Of a stretch of DNA of 64,000 nt, positions 35,501 through 45,642 are shown in pieces. The stretch lies in assembly GCA_963701445.1 (NCBI GenBank), contig CAVPAM010000007.1:113555-177554 (forward strand), written 5' to 3'. A program made the position numbers and the translations under genes. Each line of letters starts with the position of its first letter. Position 1 is the first letter of the stretch. Source of the stretch: CAKZLS01 sp963701445. GTDB taxonomy: Bacteria > Pseudomonadota > Alphaproteobacteria > Rhodospirillales > Defluviicoccaceae. The notes under the pieces were generated by a model. It saw only the letters and a program-made list of their open reading frames with translations, was not told the DNA's origin and did not search any database.

Positions 35501-36276
35501 GGCGCCTCGGCGAGAACCTCTTCCACCGTGGCCGCCGCCACCGGATCCTTGAGACTGGCGACGAACAGCGGCAGCGCGTTGAGGCCCTGGGCCGCGAGCC
35601 CCGCCACCAGCGCGTCCACGGCCTTCAGGTTGCCGGCCTGAACCAGCGCCCGGTAGAACACCAGCGCGGCCACCGGCCGATGGTCCCGCCAGTGCGCGCG
35701 GACGGTGTCGAGTTGGCACCGGTGCTGGCCCGGCCAGTAAAGACCGCCGCGCAACAGCGGGCGCGGATCCTGCCACTCGGCCTCGTATCCGATCAGCGAC
35801 GCGCAGTAGCCGAGAAAATCCACCGCGTTGTCGACACCGCCGTGGACGCAGTACTGCCACAGCCGGTGACAGGTGTCGGGCGGCAGCGTCGAAAAACCGG
35901 TCAGTTCGGGGTCGGGCTGGTCGTCACCGGGCAGGAAGGCCACCCGGATCCCCCGTTCCCGGCAGACGGCGGCCACCTGCTCGACGCCATAGGGCCAGTA
36001 TCCATGCCCGCCCAGCAACCGGACGACGACCAGTTTGGCGTGGGCGACCATGGCCTCGACGTAGAGGTCCACGGACATGTTGTGGCCGAGGTGGAGGAGG
36101 CTGGCCAGCCGCAGGGAGGGGAACTCCCGTTCGGGAAGTTGCGCGCGCGCCGTGGCCAGGCAGGCGAGTTCCGAGTCGGCGGCGGACAGCACAAGAATGT
36201 CGGCGGGGGTCTGCCCCAGATCCACCGCCTCGCTTCCGTCGTTGATCGCCCCCGGGCGTGCCGCAAGCAGGTGCAT
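32520..36276 (-). pseudogene. cobN: Cobaltochelatase large subunit CobN, one frameshift
   Basis: From the ATG at 36276 the frame encodes the large CobN/BchH-like subunit (MHLLAARPGAINDGSEAVDL, LVVVRLLGGHGYWPYGVEQV, HAVVHMGKHGNLEWLPGKAL, PYGPLRDLEQL-type blocks) down to about 33220. The remaining ~230 residues, with FGSKPGAYGAGLQALIDERG, YAYGSGLQGKAAHGVFENRL and WIAGVMRHGYKGGFEMAATV, are in the next frame. A GGG run near 33217-33222 looks one base too long, and the total length is 3n+1, so one inserted base suffices. Repaired, the protein has about 1,251 residues, normal for CobN. It inserts cobalt late, with small subunits not present in this window. Confidence 0.9.
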
Positions 36277-36279
36277 GGG

Positions 36280-37328
<1,049 letters not shown>

Positions 37329-37332
<4 letters not shown>

Positions 37333-37860
37333 TCGGTGGTGTCCTTCATGATGAGCGGCAATCCGGCCGCGACGAAAACGACGCGCCCAGCGATCCGCGC
37401 GACGGTCTGGTTCAGCCGGCCGGCGTGATCGCGGAACACCCGTCCGAGCTTGGTCCCGGGAACGATGCCGAGGCCGACCTCGTTGGAAACCAGGACCACG
37501 GGGCCGGGCAACCGCGAGAGGCATTGACTCAGCGCCTGCGGTTTCGGCGGGAACGTCGAGATCGGCGGCCATGATGTTGCTCAGCCAGAGGGTCAGGCAG
37601 TCCACCAGGACCGGACGCCCGGGCGCGGTGTATTGCCCGAGCGCGCCCGCGAGATCAAGCGGTTCCTCGACGGTGGTCCAGCGCGCGCCGCGCCGCCGCT
37701 GGTGGAGGCGGATGCGCTCGGCCATTTCCTCGTCGCCGGCCTCGGCGGTGGCGAGGTAGAGACCGGAGCCCATGCCCTCGACCAGCGTCTCGGCATAGGC
37801 GCTCTTGCCCGACCGGGCTCCGCCCAAGACAAGGGTAACGGACGGTAGTGCGGTACCGAT
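37329..37860 (-). pseudogene. cobU: Adenosylcobinamide kinase / guanylyltransferase CobU, one frameshift
   Basis: The N-terminal part reads TALPSVTLVLGGARSGKSAY with the P-loop, then YLATAEAGDEEMAERIRLHQ, ARWTTVEEPLDL and VLVDCLTLWLSNIMAADLDV. The C-terminal part, LPGPVVLVSNEVGLGIVPGT and FRDHAGRLNQTVARIAGRVV, is in another frame; the switch lies near 37535. The total is 3n+1, so one extra base (for example in GAAACC) would account for it. No ATG, GTG or TTG exists in a sensible place; an ATC at 37860 sits 4 nt after GGAGGAG, so the 5' end may also carry an error. The enzyme phosphorylates and guanylylates adenosylcobinamide. Confidence 0.85.
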
Positions 37861-38015
37861 AGCTCTCCTCCCGGCCCTATCGAGGGGGCATTCCCAACAC
37901 CTTGAGGGCGCTAATGACCGCTGTGGCGGCATGGGCGCCGCTGACGGGCTTTCCTGTCCCGGCGCGGGCGGGACACTAGACCATTCTCCAACCGGATTGA
38001 ACCCCTCGCGGACCC
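37861..38015 (-). other. Leader region upstream of cobU
   Basis: A noncoding spacer of 155 bp between cobU and the cobC-like gene. Its minus strand has several GC-rich stem-forming segments, a GCCACAG and a GTTGGGAATGCCCC. These weakly resemble the 3' half of a cobalamin riboswitch, but the conserved CCCGCAACTG core is absent, so I do not call one. Confidence 0.3.
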
Positions 38016-38651
38016 TCACCGGCAGGGAATGTTGACACCCTGCACCATCCACACGCCGCCCTTGTTCTTCAGAAGTCCGTCTTTCACGTGACTGAGCCGC
38101 GTGATCGACAGGTTGTCCACGACCACGGCCATGGCGGCCTCGGGCGTCAGGTCCAGGGCCACCGCCACGGCGGCGCGGATGGTGCCGCCATGGCTGACCG
38201 AGACGATATCGCGGCCGGCGTATTCGGCGCTCAGCCGCTCGATGGCGGCGCGCACGCGGTCGATCTGCGCGACGTAGCTCTCGCCCTCGGGCGGCGCCGA
38301 GCGCGTCGGATCCCGCCAGAACTCCGCGTAGCTCTCGGGGTCGATCTCCCGCATTTCATCCCAGCTCAGCCCCTGCCAGCGGCCGAAACTCTGTTCGATG
38401 AAGTCCGGCTCCACCAGCGGCGGCGGCGGGCCGGACGCCCCGGCCTTGGCGGCGATGGCGTCGAAGGTTCTGCGGGTCCGGCTCAGCGGCGTGGTCAGCC
38501 ACACCGCGCCGGCCGGCAATGTCCCGGCGAGCGCGGCAAAGCTGAGGTCGTCGCCGGTGTCGCATTCCACGTCCATTTGTCCGTAGAGGCGTCCCGCGAC
38601 CGCCGTGACCGGGGCGTGGCGGATCCACCACCAGTGCGTGGGCCGGCTCAC
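38016..38651 (-). CDS. cobC: Histidine phosphatase, probable alpha-ribazole phosphatase (CobC)
   Basis: The 211-residue protein starts at a GTG at 38651 that overlaps the cobS stop by 4 nt (VSRPTHWWWIRHAPVTAVAG). It has the phosphoglycerate-mutase-type active site: the RHA motif with the catalytic His, LTTPLSRTRRTFDAIAAKAG, EPDFIEQSFGRWQGLSWDEM and VSVSHGGTIRAAVAVALDL with the second His. Its position beside cobS supports dephosphorylation of alpha-ribazole or adenosylcobalamin 5'-phosphate. General phosphatase activity cannot be excluded. Confidence 0.85.
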   Translation of the reverse strand: MSRPTHWWWIRHAPVTAVAGRLYGQMDVECDTGDDLSFAALAGTLPAGAVWLTTPLSRTRRTFDAIAAKAGASGPPPPLVEPDFIEQSFGRWQGLSWDEMREIDPESYAEFWRDPTRSAPPEGESYVAQIDRVRAAIERLSAEYAGRDIVSVSHGGTIRAAVAVALDLTPEAAMAVVVDNLSITRLSHVKDGLLKNKGGVWMVQGVNIPCR

Positions 38652-39454
38652 GCGACCGCCACCACGGCGGCCAGCGCCGCCATTTCCGCAAGTTGCTGGG
38701 AGGCGCCGAGAATATCGCCCGTGTGCCCGCCGATCGCGCGATGGCCGATCCACGCCATCGCCGCCGCCGCCGCCGCGGCCGCCGCCAGCACGGCCAGGGC
38801 CGCGACGGGCCCGAGCACCAGCAACGCGACCACCGCCGCCACGATCCAGGCCTCCGCCACCCGCGCGACACCCGGCCGGCCCGCGCCCGCGCCCAATCCC
38901 TCGGCCCGCGCCGGCGGCAACCAGCGGAGGATCGCCGCCAGCGGCGCGCGCGAGGCGGCGGCGCAGGTAACCAGCGCGGCGGCGGCGGTCTCGGGCGACG
39001 AGAGGCCGGCGACAAGAGCCGCCCGCAGCCCGACACTGAACACCATCGCCAGCGCGCCGTAGCCGCCGATCCGGCTGTCGCGCATGATTCTCAGCCGGTC
39101 GTCCCGGTTTCGGCCGCCGCCGAGGCCATCGGCCACGTCGGCGAGGCCATCCTCGTGCAGCGCCCCGGTCAGGAGCGCGCTTAACGCGAGGGCGACGAGC
39201 GCGCAGGCTAGGGGCGGCAGGCCCAGCCCGTGGGCTCCGAGAAACGCCGCCGCCGCCGCCAGGCCGATGCCGGCGCCGGCGAGCGGGAACAGCCCGGTCG
39301 CCCGCGCGAGGTAACCGGCCGCGAGGGGGTCGGCGGGCGGAGGCGGAGAAACCGGCAAGCGGGTGAGAAACGCGAGGGCAATCCGCAGGTTCAGCCACCA
39401 GTCGGCCACGATTTGGGAAACGCCCCTGGACTGCGGTCGGGTATGAAATGCCAT
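38648..39454 (-). CDS. cobS: Adenosylcobinamide-GDP ribazoletransferase (CobS, alias CobV)
   Basis: An integral membrane enzyme of 268 residues. It has LNLRIALAFLTRLPVSPPPP near the N-terminus, the metal-binding signature LHEDGLADVADGLGGGRNRD and MRDSRIGGYGALAMVFSVGL, then several long Ala-rich membrane helices and AIGGHTGDILGASQQLAEMA at the end. It joins adenosylcobinamide-GDP with alpha-ribazole (5'-phosphate). It is divergent from cobT, with about 120 bp between them for promoters. Confidence 0.93.
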   Translation of the reverse strand: MAFHTRPQSRGVSQIVADWWLNLRIALAFLTRLPVSPPPPADPLAAGYLARATGLFPLAGAGIGLAAAAAFLGAHGLGLPPLACALVALALSALLTGALHEDGLADVADGLGGGRNRDDRLRIMRDSRIGGYGALAMVFSVGLRAALVAGLSSPETAAAALVTCAAASRAPLAAILRWLPPARAEGLGAGAGRPGVARVAEAWIVAAVVALLVLGPVAALAVLAAAAAAAAAMAWIGHRAIGGHTGDILGASQQLAEMAALAAVVAVA

Positions 39455-39575
39455 TGTTCGATGCTATTGCCCCGGCGGGCCAACAATCTATCCCTTATCG
39501 GAAAAGCCCGCTACAAGGCAATTCCTTGGCCCCCTGGCCCACGGCCTCTCCACGACACCAGCAAGGGACTCGATC

Positions 39576-40601
39576 ATGACACGGTTTCCCGCGATCCGGA
39601 CTCTCGACGACGTTCGGAGTCTGTTCCGGGACCTTCCCGGCCCCGACCTGGACGCCGAAGCCCGCGCCAGAGACCGCGAGCCTCGGTTGACCAAGCCGGC
39701 CGGCGCGCTCGGCCGCCTGGAGGAATTGAGCGTCTGGCTTTCGGCGTGGCAGGGGCGTCATCCGCCGAGCGTGAACAAACCCACCGCGCGGGTGTTCGCC
39801 GGCACCCACGGCGTGACCCGGCGCGGCGTCTCCGCGTATCCGTCCGAGGTAACCGCGCAGATGGTGGCGAACTTCGAGACCGGCGGAGCCGCGATCAATC
39901 AGCTTTGCCGCCTGTTCGACGTGGAACTCGCCGTTCATGCCGTGGAGCTCCAGAACCCCACCCGAGATATCGTTCAGGCCCCGGCCATGGACGAGCGCGA
40001 TTTCGTCGAGGCATTCGCCGTCGGCATGAACGCCGTCGATCCGGAATCGGACTTGCTGTGCGTCGGCGAGATGGGCATCGGCAACACAACGGCGGCGGCG
40101 GCGGTTGCCCATGCGCTGTTCCGGGGGGCCGCCGCCGACTGGACCGGTCCCGGCACCGGCGTCGAGGGAGAAGTGTTGGCCGCCAAGGCGTCGGTGGTGG
40201 CGGAGGCGGTCCAGCTTCAAAACGGGTTCGTGGCCGATCCGTTGGACGCGGTCCGCAGGCTCGGCGGGCGCGAGCTGGCGGCCATGGCGGGAGCGGTCGT
40301 CGCGGCCCGGCTGGCTCGCATACCGGTGATCCTGGACGGGTTCGTCTGCACGACGGCGGCGGCGGCGCTGGAGGCGTTCAAGCCCGGCGCGTTGGATCAT
40401 TGCCAGGTCGGCCATCTGTCGCCGGAGCCGGGACACCGCCGTGTCCTCGAACGCCTGGGAAAGCGGCCGCTGTTGGATCTGGACATGCGGTTGGGCGAGG
40501 CGTCGGGCGCGGTCCTGGCGGTCGCCGTGGTCAAGGCCGCCGCCGCCTGCCACGCGGGCATGGCGACGTTCGAACAGGCGGGCGTCGCCGACAGGGCGTA
40601 A
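39576..40601 (+). CDS. cobT: Nicotinate-nucleotide--dimethylbenzimidazole phosphoribosyltransferase (CobT, alias CobU)
   Basis: The 341-residue enzyme has KPAGALGRLEELSVWLSAWQ at the N-terminal side, then VFAGTHGVTRRGVSAYPSEV, LLCVGEMGIGNTTAAAAVAH, PVILDGFVCTTAAAALEAFK and LDLDMRLGEASGAVLAVAVV, all conserved in the family. It makes alpha-ribazole 5'-phosphate from nicotinate mononucleotide and the lower-ligand base. The ATG at 39576 is the natural start. It is divergent from cobS and followed by an unrelated protease gene. Confidence 0.95.
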   Translation: MTRFPAIRTLDDVRSLFRDLPGPDLDAEARARDREPRLTKPAGALGRLEELSVWLSAWQGRHPPSVNKPTARVFAGTHGVTRRGVSAYPSEVTAQMVANFETGGAAINQLCRLFDVELAVHAVELQNPTRDIVQAPAMDERDFVEAFAVGMNAVDPESDLLCVGEMGIGNTTAAAAVAHALFRGAAADWTGPGTGVEGEVLAAKASVVAEAVQLQNGFVADPLDAVRRLGGRELAAMAGAVVAARLARIPVILDGFVCTTAAAALEAFKPGALDHCQVGHLSPEPGHRRVLERLGKRPLLDLDMRLGEASGAVLAVAVVKAAAACHAGMATFEQAGVADRA

Positions 40602-40663
40602 GTCAAAAATCCAGCCGTTCCGGTGTTGCCCTGAACCGGCGACCCTTTACATAATGGGGGATC

Positions 40664-42142
40664 ATGAAACGGATTTTCATCCTCGCCGTGCTGTGTCTGG
40701 CGCTGTCCGGCGTCGCCGCCTGCTCGACCAATCCGGCCACCGGCCGGAGCAGCTTTACCGCGCTGATGGGGCCGGAGGACGAAAAGCGGCTCGGCGCGCA
40801 AGAGCATCCCAAACTGGTCAGGCAGTTTGGCGGCGCGTATTCCGACCGCGAACTCGATGCCTATGTCAGCAAGGTGGGGCTCGCGCTCGCGGCCGAGACG
40901 GAGATGCCCGGCCTCGACTATTCCTTCACCGTTCTCGACGACGACCTGATCAACGCCTTTGCCCTGCCGGGCGGCTACATCCACGTCACCCGGGGCCTGA
41001 TGGCCCTGGCCAGCAACGAGGCGGAACTGGCGGGCGTGCTCGCCCATGAGTTGGGTCACGTAACCGCCCGGCACAGCGCCGAGCGCTACAGCCAGGGCGT
41101 CGTCGCCGGCGTCGGCGCGGCCATCCTCGGGGCCGCGGGTTCGATCGTCGGGGTGCCGGGCGTGGGGCAGGTCGCCGGTTACGGGGCGCAGGCCTACATG
41201 CAGAGCTATTCCCGCGACCAGGAATTCGAGGCCGACAAGCTCGGCATCCGCTACATGACCCGGGCGGGCTACGATCCGGATGCCATGGCGAGTTTCTTCA
41301 GGAAGCTGGATGCCTACACCGAGCTTCAGGCGGCCATCGCCGGCAATCCCGGGGCGGCCGGCCAGTTCAGCATCATGGCGTCCCATCCGCAAACCGGGGA
41401 CCGCGTCGAGCAGGCCATCCGGCTCGCCAAGACGGTGCCGGTGGCGAACCCCAAAATCAACGAAGAGGTTTACCTCTCGCATATCGATGGAATGGTTTTC
41501 GGCGACTCTCCGGACGAAGGCGTGCGCCGGGGACGGGAGTTCGCCCATCCCGGATTGGGAATCGCCTTCCGCGTTCCGCCCGGTTTCACCCTGTCGAACA
41601 GCCCCGACCGGGTGACCGCCCAAGGTCCCCAGGGCGCGGTCATCGTCTTCGACATGGAGCCGAACGCGGACCGCGCGCGATCGGTCGGCGACATGAGCGG
41701 CTACATCCAGCGCGCCGGCGGGCGGCAGTTGAAGTTCGGGGCCATCCAGGAGATCGACGTCGACGGCATGGATGGCGCCACCGGGACGGCACGGGTTCCG
41801 ACGCGGCAAGGGGATGTGGATGTCCGCCTGGTGGCCATTCGGGAACGGCCGGACCGGATTTACCGCTTCCTGTTCCTGACGCCCGCGAGCGTAACCGACA
41901 GCCTGGCGCCGGAACTGAGGCGAACGACCTACAGCTTCAAGCGCTTGAGCCCCTCGGAAGCGCGGGCCATCCGGCCGTTGAGGGTGAAGGTGGTGACGGT
42001 CCGGGACGGCGATACGGCGGAGTCCCTGGCCGCCCAAATGCCCTTCGAGTCGTTCCGGTTGGACCGCTTTCTCGCCATCAACGGCCTGCGTCCCGGCCAG
42101 GTCCCGACCCCGGGACAACCCGTCAAGATTATTGTCGATTAA
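40664..42142 (+). CDS. M48-family metalloprotease lipoprotein
   Basis: The 492-residue protein begins with a lipoprotein signal (MKRIFILAVLCLALSGVAAC). The M48 domain follows with INAFALPGGYIHVTRGLMAL and the zinc motif in LAGVLAHELGHVTARHSAER; the third ligand is in SRDQEFEADKLGIRYMTRAG. The part after about 260 (FAHPGLGIAFRVPPGFTLSN) is a typical C-terminal extension of these periplasmic proteases, ending in a LysM-like segment (VTVRDGDTAESLAAQMPFES). BepA/YfgC-like proteases act in outer-membrane protein quality control; this protein lacks clear TPRs, so it is a related but different subtype. Confidence 0.9.
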   Translation: MKRIFILAVLCLALSGVAACSTNPATGRSSFTALMGPEDEKRLGAQEHPKLVRQFGGAYSDRELDAYVSKVGLALAAETEMPGLDYSFTVLDDDLINAFALPGGYIHVTRGLMALASNEAELAGVLAHELGHVTARHSAERYSQGVVAGVGAAILGAAGSIVGVPGVGQVAGYGAQAYMQSYSRDQEFEADKLGIRYMTRAGYDPDAMASFFRKLDAYTELQAAIAGNPGAAGQFSIMASHPQTGDRVEQAIRLAKTVPVANPKINEEVYLSHIDGMVFGDSPDEGVRRGREFAHPGLGIAFRVPPGFTLSNSPDRVTAQGPQGAVIVFDMEPNADRARSVGDMSGYIQRAGGRQLKFGAIQEIDVDGMDGATGTARVPTRQGDVDVRLVAIRERPDRIYRFLFLTPASVTDSLAPELRRTTYSFKRLSPSEARAIRPLRVKVVTVRDGDTAESLAAQMPFESFRLDRFLAINGLRPGQVPTPGQPVKIIVD

Positions 42143-42157
42143 TGGCCGGGGGCCGGT

Positions 42158-42622
42158 TCAGGAGAGCAGCGCCCTGAGGAAGTCGGCGGCCTCGTCGTAA
42201 ATCCCGGGCGACGAGCTTTCGCGGGGACCGGCGACATTGAGCACGACGATCTCCTCCTCCGCGATCCATTCCCTAACCTCCTCGGGCGCGGCCGGCGCGA
42301 GCAGGTCGACCACCCGAAGCGGCCGTTCGAGGTTGAGAGCATACTCCACCGTCAGCGCCGTGCCCCCCGTGGGCTCGCCGCGGGTCAGGATCAGCGTCGC
42401 GTCGGAGTCCCGCACGTTCAACAGCGTGCGCTCGGGATATCCGCGCCCGCCCGTTTCGCGCATGGGATAGGAGGCGGGAACGCTGCCGTCCTCGGCCCGG
42501 CGGCCCTTGGGCACCCATCCGCCACACGGGTATCCGAGCGCGAGCGCCACGTCCAGGGCCGCCCGGTCGACGCCCGTTTGCGCGCCGGAAACGATCTTCG
42601 AGAGCTTCGGCTCGTCGTCCAT
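42158..42622 (-). CDS. Putative molybdenum carrier / SLOG-type Rossmann protein
   Basis: The 154-residue protein from the ATG at 42622 has the cpYpsA/MoCo-carrier signature: LSKIVSGAQTGVDRAALDVA, LGYPCGGWVPKGRRAEDGS, ERTLLNVRDSDATLILTRGE and VLNVAGPRESSSPGIYDEAA. Some members bind molybdenum cofactor; many SLOG proteins bind nucleotide-derived ligands. The ATG overlaps the stop of the upstream phosphatase-like gene by 1 nt (TGATG), so both are made from one transcript that probably begins at carD. Confidence 0.85.
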   Translation of the reverse strand: MDDEPKLSKIVSGAQTGVDRAALDVALALGYPCGGWVPKGRRAEDGSVPASYPMRETGGRGYPERTLLNVRDSDATLILTRGEPTGGTALTVEYALNLERPLRVVDLLAPAAPEEVREWIAEEEIVVLNVAGPRESSSPGIYDEAADFLRALLS

Positions 42623-43509
42623 CAGGCCTCGATGGTCCGGATCAGTTGGCCCGAGGTGTCGAAACAGGCCGCCGTGAGCGGACCGCCGAACCCGCAACCG
42701 CTGTCGATGGACGCGGTGTTGTCGCCGATCACGACGCCATGTTGCAGGGGGTCGAAGCCCCGGACCACGCGGACGAAGTCGAGATAGGGCCCATCGATCG
42801 CCTCGAAGGCCTTGCCCCGCCACCAGAACGAGTCCGATTGCTCGGACAGTCCGCGCGAGGGGTCGATGCCGGCGTTGACGAACAGCAGGCTGCCGTTCTC
42901 GGTGAAGGCGGCCCGCTTGAGCGCGCTCAGCAACCGGTCATGGCCGTCACGCGCGCGGACGGTCGCGCGCAACCGGTTGGTCCACTGCGACAGGGAGACC
43001 GCGCCGAGCGCCGCGGCGCTCCGGCCCTGGTCGGTCTGGCAGCCGTAAGCTTCAAGGGTGGCGCCGACGCCCTGGGACAGCATCCATTCGAAAACCTGCC
43101 GGGGATTGGGCGCAAACTGGATCTGCAGCAATTTGTGCCAGATTTCCTCCTGGCTGCCCCGGAGGTAGACGATCTCGCCGCCCCCATCCTCGCCATCGAT
43201 CTGCCACGCCATCAGCGCGCGGCGGAACAGGAGCATCTCGTCGACGGTCTCGGCGACGCGCGCGCCCCTGCCGAGGAAGTTGCCGAGATAGACCAGGTTG
43301 TCGCCCGGGCCGATGTGCTTCTCGAGCTGGGCATGCAAGGCCGACAAGCGGTCGGCCTCGCCATGGATCGCTCCGATTGCCCAGGTCCGCCGGCCGGACG
43401 GCAACGCGGCAAAGATCGTCTGTTCCGTCAACGCCGGCCGAAGACCACCGTCCTGGGGCGCGCTCGGTGCGCCCAGGTTCGGGGCGGTCGCGGCGCGGTT
43501 ATGCCGCAT
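42622..43509 (-). CDS. PPP-type phosphatase fold protein lacking catalytic residues
   Basis: The 295-residue protein has the layout of a bacterial Ser/Thr PPP phosphatase, but each metal or catalytic motif is altered. GDxHG is AIGAIHGEADRL, GDxVDRG is VYLGNFLGRGAR, GNHE is VYLRGSQEEI, the VHAG block is LFVNAGIDPSRGLSEQSDSF, and the expected GHT is replaced in VVIGDNTASIDSGCGFGGPL. The surrounding fold residues (LSEQSDSFWWRG, GGPLTAACFD) are well kept, so it looks like a maintained pseudo-enzyme rather than a decaying gene. It overlaps the end of carD by 11 nt and the downstream SLOG gene by 1 nt. Confidence 0.82.
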   Translation of the reverse strand: MRHNRAATAPNLGAPSAPQDGGLRPALTEQTIFAALPSGRRTWAIGAIHGEADRLSALHAQLEKHIGPGDNLVYLGNFLGRGARVAETVDEMLLFRRALMAWQIDGEDGGGEIVYLRGSQEEIWHKLLQIQFAPNPRQVFEWMLSQGVGATLEAYGCQTDQGRSAAALGAVSLSQWTNRLRATVRARDGHDRLLSALKRAAFTENGSLLFVNAGIDPSRGLSEQSDSFWWRGKAFEAIDGPYLDFVRVVRGFDPLQHGVVIGDNTASIDSGCGFGGPLTAACFDTSGQLIRTIEA

Positions 43510-43996
43510 TCAGAAGGTCTGCCAGCTTCACCGTCGCCTCTTCCTTCCCGATGCATTCCATGGCGGCGACTTCACAGGCCAGACGATCGAAGGCGGCCTC
43601 GTAGATCTGGCGCTCGCTGAAGGACTGATCGGGCTGACCCACGTTGGGATGCAGGTCGCGGACGACCTCGGCGATGGAAACAGGATCCCCGGAGTTGATC
43701 TTGGCTTCGTACTCCTGGGCGCGCCGGCTCCACATGGTGCGCTTCACCCGCGCCCGACCCTTCAGGGTGGTCAGCGCGTTCTCCATGACCTTCTGCGTGC
43801 TCAGCTTGCGCAGGCCCGCCGTGTCCACCTTGCTGACGGGAACGCGCAGCGTCATGCGATCCCGATCGAACGAAATCACGAACAGTTGCAGATTCTGCTC
43901 GGCGATCTCCCGGGTCTCGACGCCCAGGACCTTGCCGACCCCGTGCGTCGGGTACACCACGTAGTCGCCAGCAGCGAATGCGAATTCTTCCGCCAT
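43499..43996 (-). CDS. carD: CarD-family transcriptional regulator
   Basis: From the ATG at 43996 the product has 165 residues (MAEEFAFAAGDYVVYPTHGV). An ATG at 44002 is also in frame, but AGAAGG is better spaced for the 43996 start. The RNA-polymerase-interacting domain (GDYVVYPTHGVGKVLGVETR, LFVISFDRDRMTLRVPVSKV) and the helical DNA-binding domain (RARVKRTMWSRRAQEYEAKI, EVVRDLHPNVGQPDQSFSER) are complete. CarD stabilises open complexes at rRNA and other promoters. It heads a short operon with the phosphatase-like and SLOG genes. Confidence 0.95.
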   Translation of the reverse strand: MAEEFAFAAGDYVVYPTHGVGKVLGVETREIAEQNLQLFVISFDRDRMTLRVPVSKVDTAGLRKLSTQKVMENALTTLKGRARVKRTMWSRRAQEYEAKINSGDPVSIAEVVRDLHPNVGQPDQSFSERQIYEAAFDRLACEVAAMECIGKEEATVKLADLLNAA

Positions 43997-44281
43997 GCTC
44001 ATCCTTCTCTCTTTCCACTCAAGTCGCCGGGGGGCCGCCCTCTGACGGGGAACGACACATTCTGCCCCCATTGGCTCCGCGCCGCGGACACGCGGGCGGG
44101 CTGTTTCATACTTGATCTTGCGTGTATCATTCCCCTCGGGCGCAGCTTCTTGGCCATAGACCGAAACGACCAAAACCGGCTGTGACCAGCCGGTTAAGGT
44201 CTTCTTATAGCACGACCCGCCCCCAAAACATAGGGTCAGATGCGCTCCCGGCCGGCGGAAGCCCGCGCGTCCGGCCCGAAA

Positions 44282-44617
44282 TCAGTCTCCGGAGCCGGGA
44301 TTCGGGCTGAAATCCTTTTCCTTGTCCGCTTTGCCGTTCCACTCGTCGGCGTCCGGCGGCGCGTCCCGCTTGCGCGTGATATTGGGCCAGATTTCGGCAT
44401 ATTTCGTGTTGATTTCCAGCCAATGGGCCAGGTCCGGTTCGGTGTCCGGGACAATTGCCTCGGCCGGACATTCCGGTTCGCAGACGCCGCAGTCGATGCA
44501 TTCGTCGGGATGGATCACCAGCATGTTCTCGCCTTCGTAGAAACAATCCACCGGGCAGACTTCCACGCAATCCGTATACTTGCAGCGGATGCAGTTCTCC
44601 GTGACGATGTAGGTCAT
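44282..44617 (-). CDS. fdxA: Ferredoxin FdxA (7Fe type)
   Basis: The 111-residue protein has the two cluster motifs of FdxA: TENCIRCKYTDCVEVCPVDC near the N-terminus (3Fe-4S/4Fe-4S ligands) and DECIDCGVCEPECPAEAIVP. The alphaproteobacterial C-terminal tail (EINTKYAEIWPNITRKRDAP) is also present. It carries electrons in the cytosol. The ATG at 44617 is preceded by GGAGTAAC. FdxA upstream of carD is a common alphaproteobacterial order. Confidence 0.95.
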   Translation of the reverse strand: MTYIVTENCIRCKYTDCVEVCPVDCFYEGENMLVIHPDECIDCGVCEPECPAEAIVPDTEPDLAHWLEINTKYAEIWPNITRKRDAPPDADEWNGKADKEKDFSPNPGSGD

Positions 44618-44666
44618 AAGTTACTCCGTTGATCCTCTTGCGTCTTTTTGGCCCTTGGCGCTCGCT

Positions 44667-45149
44667 CTAAGGGTCCGTTTCGTCCCCGGTCTCCTGGTCC
44701 CGCGCAACCCGCTTCCGGGCCGAACCGCTGTCGCGATCGCTGACATGCAGCAACCCGGCAACGCGCCGAATCAGATTGGACTCGTAATGATGAACTTCGC
44801 CGTCCGCATAAACCACTTCCCACAGCATTTCCACGATCTTCACGCGCTCGTCGGGATCCAGCTTGTCGTTGATGACCCGCGTGAAGGCGAACAGCTGGGT
44901 CGATTCCTCCGCCTCCTTGCGGCCCTCTTCCAGCAGTTCCTCGACTTCGTCCTGGTTCAGATCGAAATGCGACTTCAGGAGGTTGCGAATGGTCTGGATC
45001 TCGTCATCGCCCACCTCGCCATCGAGCGAGGCGGCGTGCGCGAGCAAGCCCGCCGCCGCGAGGCGCAATTCATGCTCGCCGCATTTACCGGTTTTTTCAG
45101 CGCGACCGCTTTCGCCGCCGCCGAACAAGGCTACCAATCGATCAAACAT
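44667..45149 (-). CDS. TerB-family protein
   Basis: The product has 160 residues from the ATG at 45149 (MFDRLVALFGGGESGRAEKT); an in-frame start five codons upstream is less likely. The TerB domain covers most of the protein: AAAGLLAHAASLDGEVGDDE, NLLKSHFDLNQDEVEELLEE, FAFTRVINDKLDPDERVKIV and EVVYADGEVHHYESNLIRRV, with paired acidic motifs that may bind metal. TerB proteins are named for tellurite resistance, but this single-domain form is widespread and of unknown function. Confidence 0.87.
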   Translation of the reverse strand: MFDRLVALFGGGESGRAEKTGKCGEHELRLAAAGLLAHAASLDGEVGDDEIQTIRNLLKSHFDLNQDEVEELLEEGRKEAEESTQLFAFTRVINDKLDPDERVKIVEMLWEVVYADGEVHHYESNLIRRVAGLLHVSDRDSGSARKRVARDQETGDETDP

Positions 45150-45244
45150 GATGCTGGGTATCACACACTCCGGCGCTGCTCAACCCCAACGGATCAAGGG
45201 GCAATAACCAGGGCCGCCGGCGCCGGCGGGGCGTGACATCGCGC

Positions 45245-45642
45245 TCAATCTTCGTCGATCCCTCTGAGCTTGTCGGTGGCGCGGCGCTGGACCTTCGTCG
45301 GCCGCCCGCTCCCGCGTTCGCGTTCCGCCACCTTCTCCGATATCGCCGGGATTTCGGGCTCGGCGGCTTGCGGAGGCTGAAGATCCTCGTAAAGCGCGCG
45401 GGCTTCGGTCGCCGGGCCCCGGCGCGTACCCAACGCCACGACCTGGATGACCCGAATGTGCGGTCCGCGCGGAAACGTCAGCACATCGCCCGGTCTCACC
45501 GCGCAATGGGCTTTCTTTACGATGGAGCCGTTGATCCTGAGGCGGCCCGACGCGCAAAGCCTTGTGGCCAGCGTCCGGCTCTTGAAGAACCGCGCGTACC
45601 ACAGCCACTTGTCGAGCCGTAAAATGTCCGAAGGTTCGGCGG

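Noticed and set aside
37861..38015. Cobalamin riboswitch upstream of cobU
   Set aside because: The minus strand has GCCACAG and GTTGGGAATGCCCC, which faintly resemble conserved parts, but the CCCGCAACTG core and the ordered helices could not be found.
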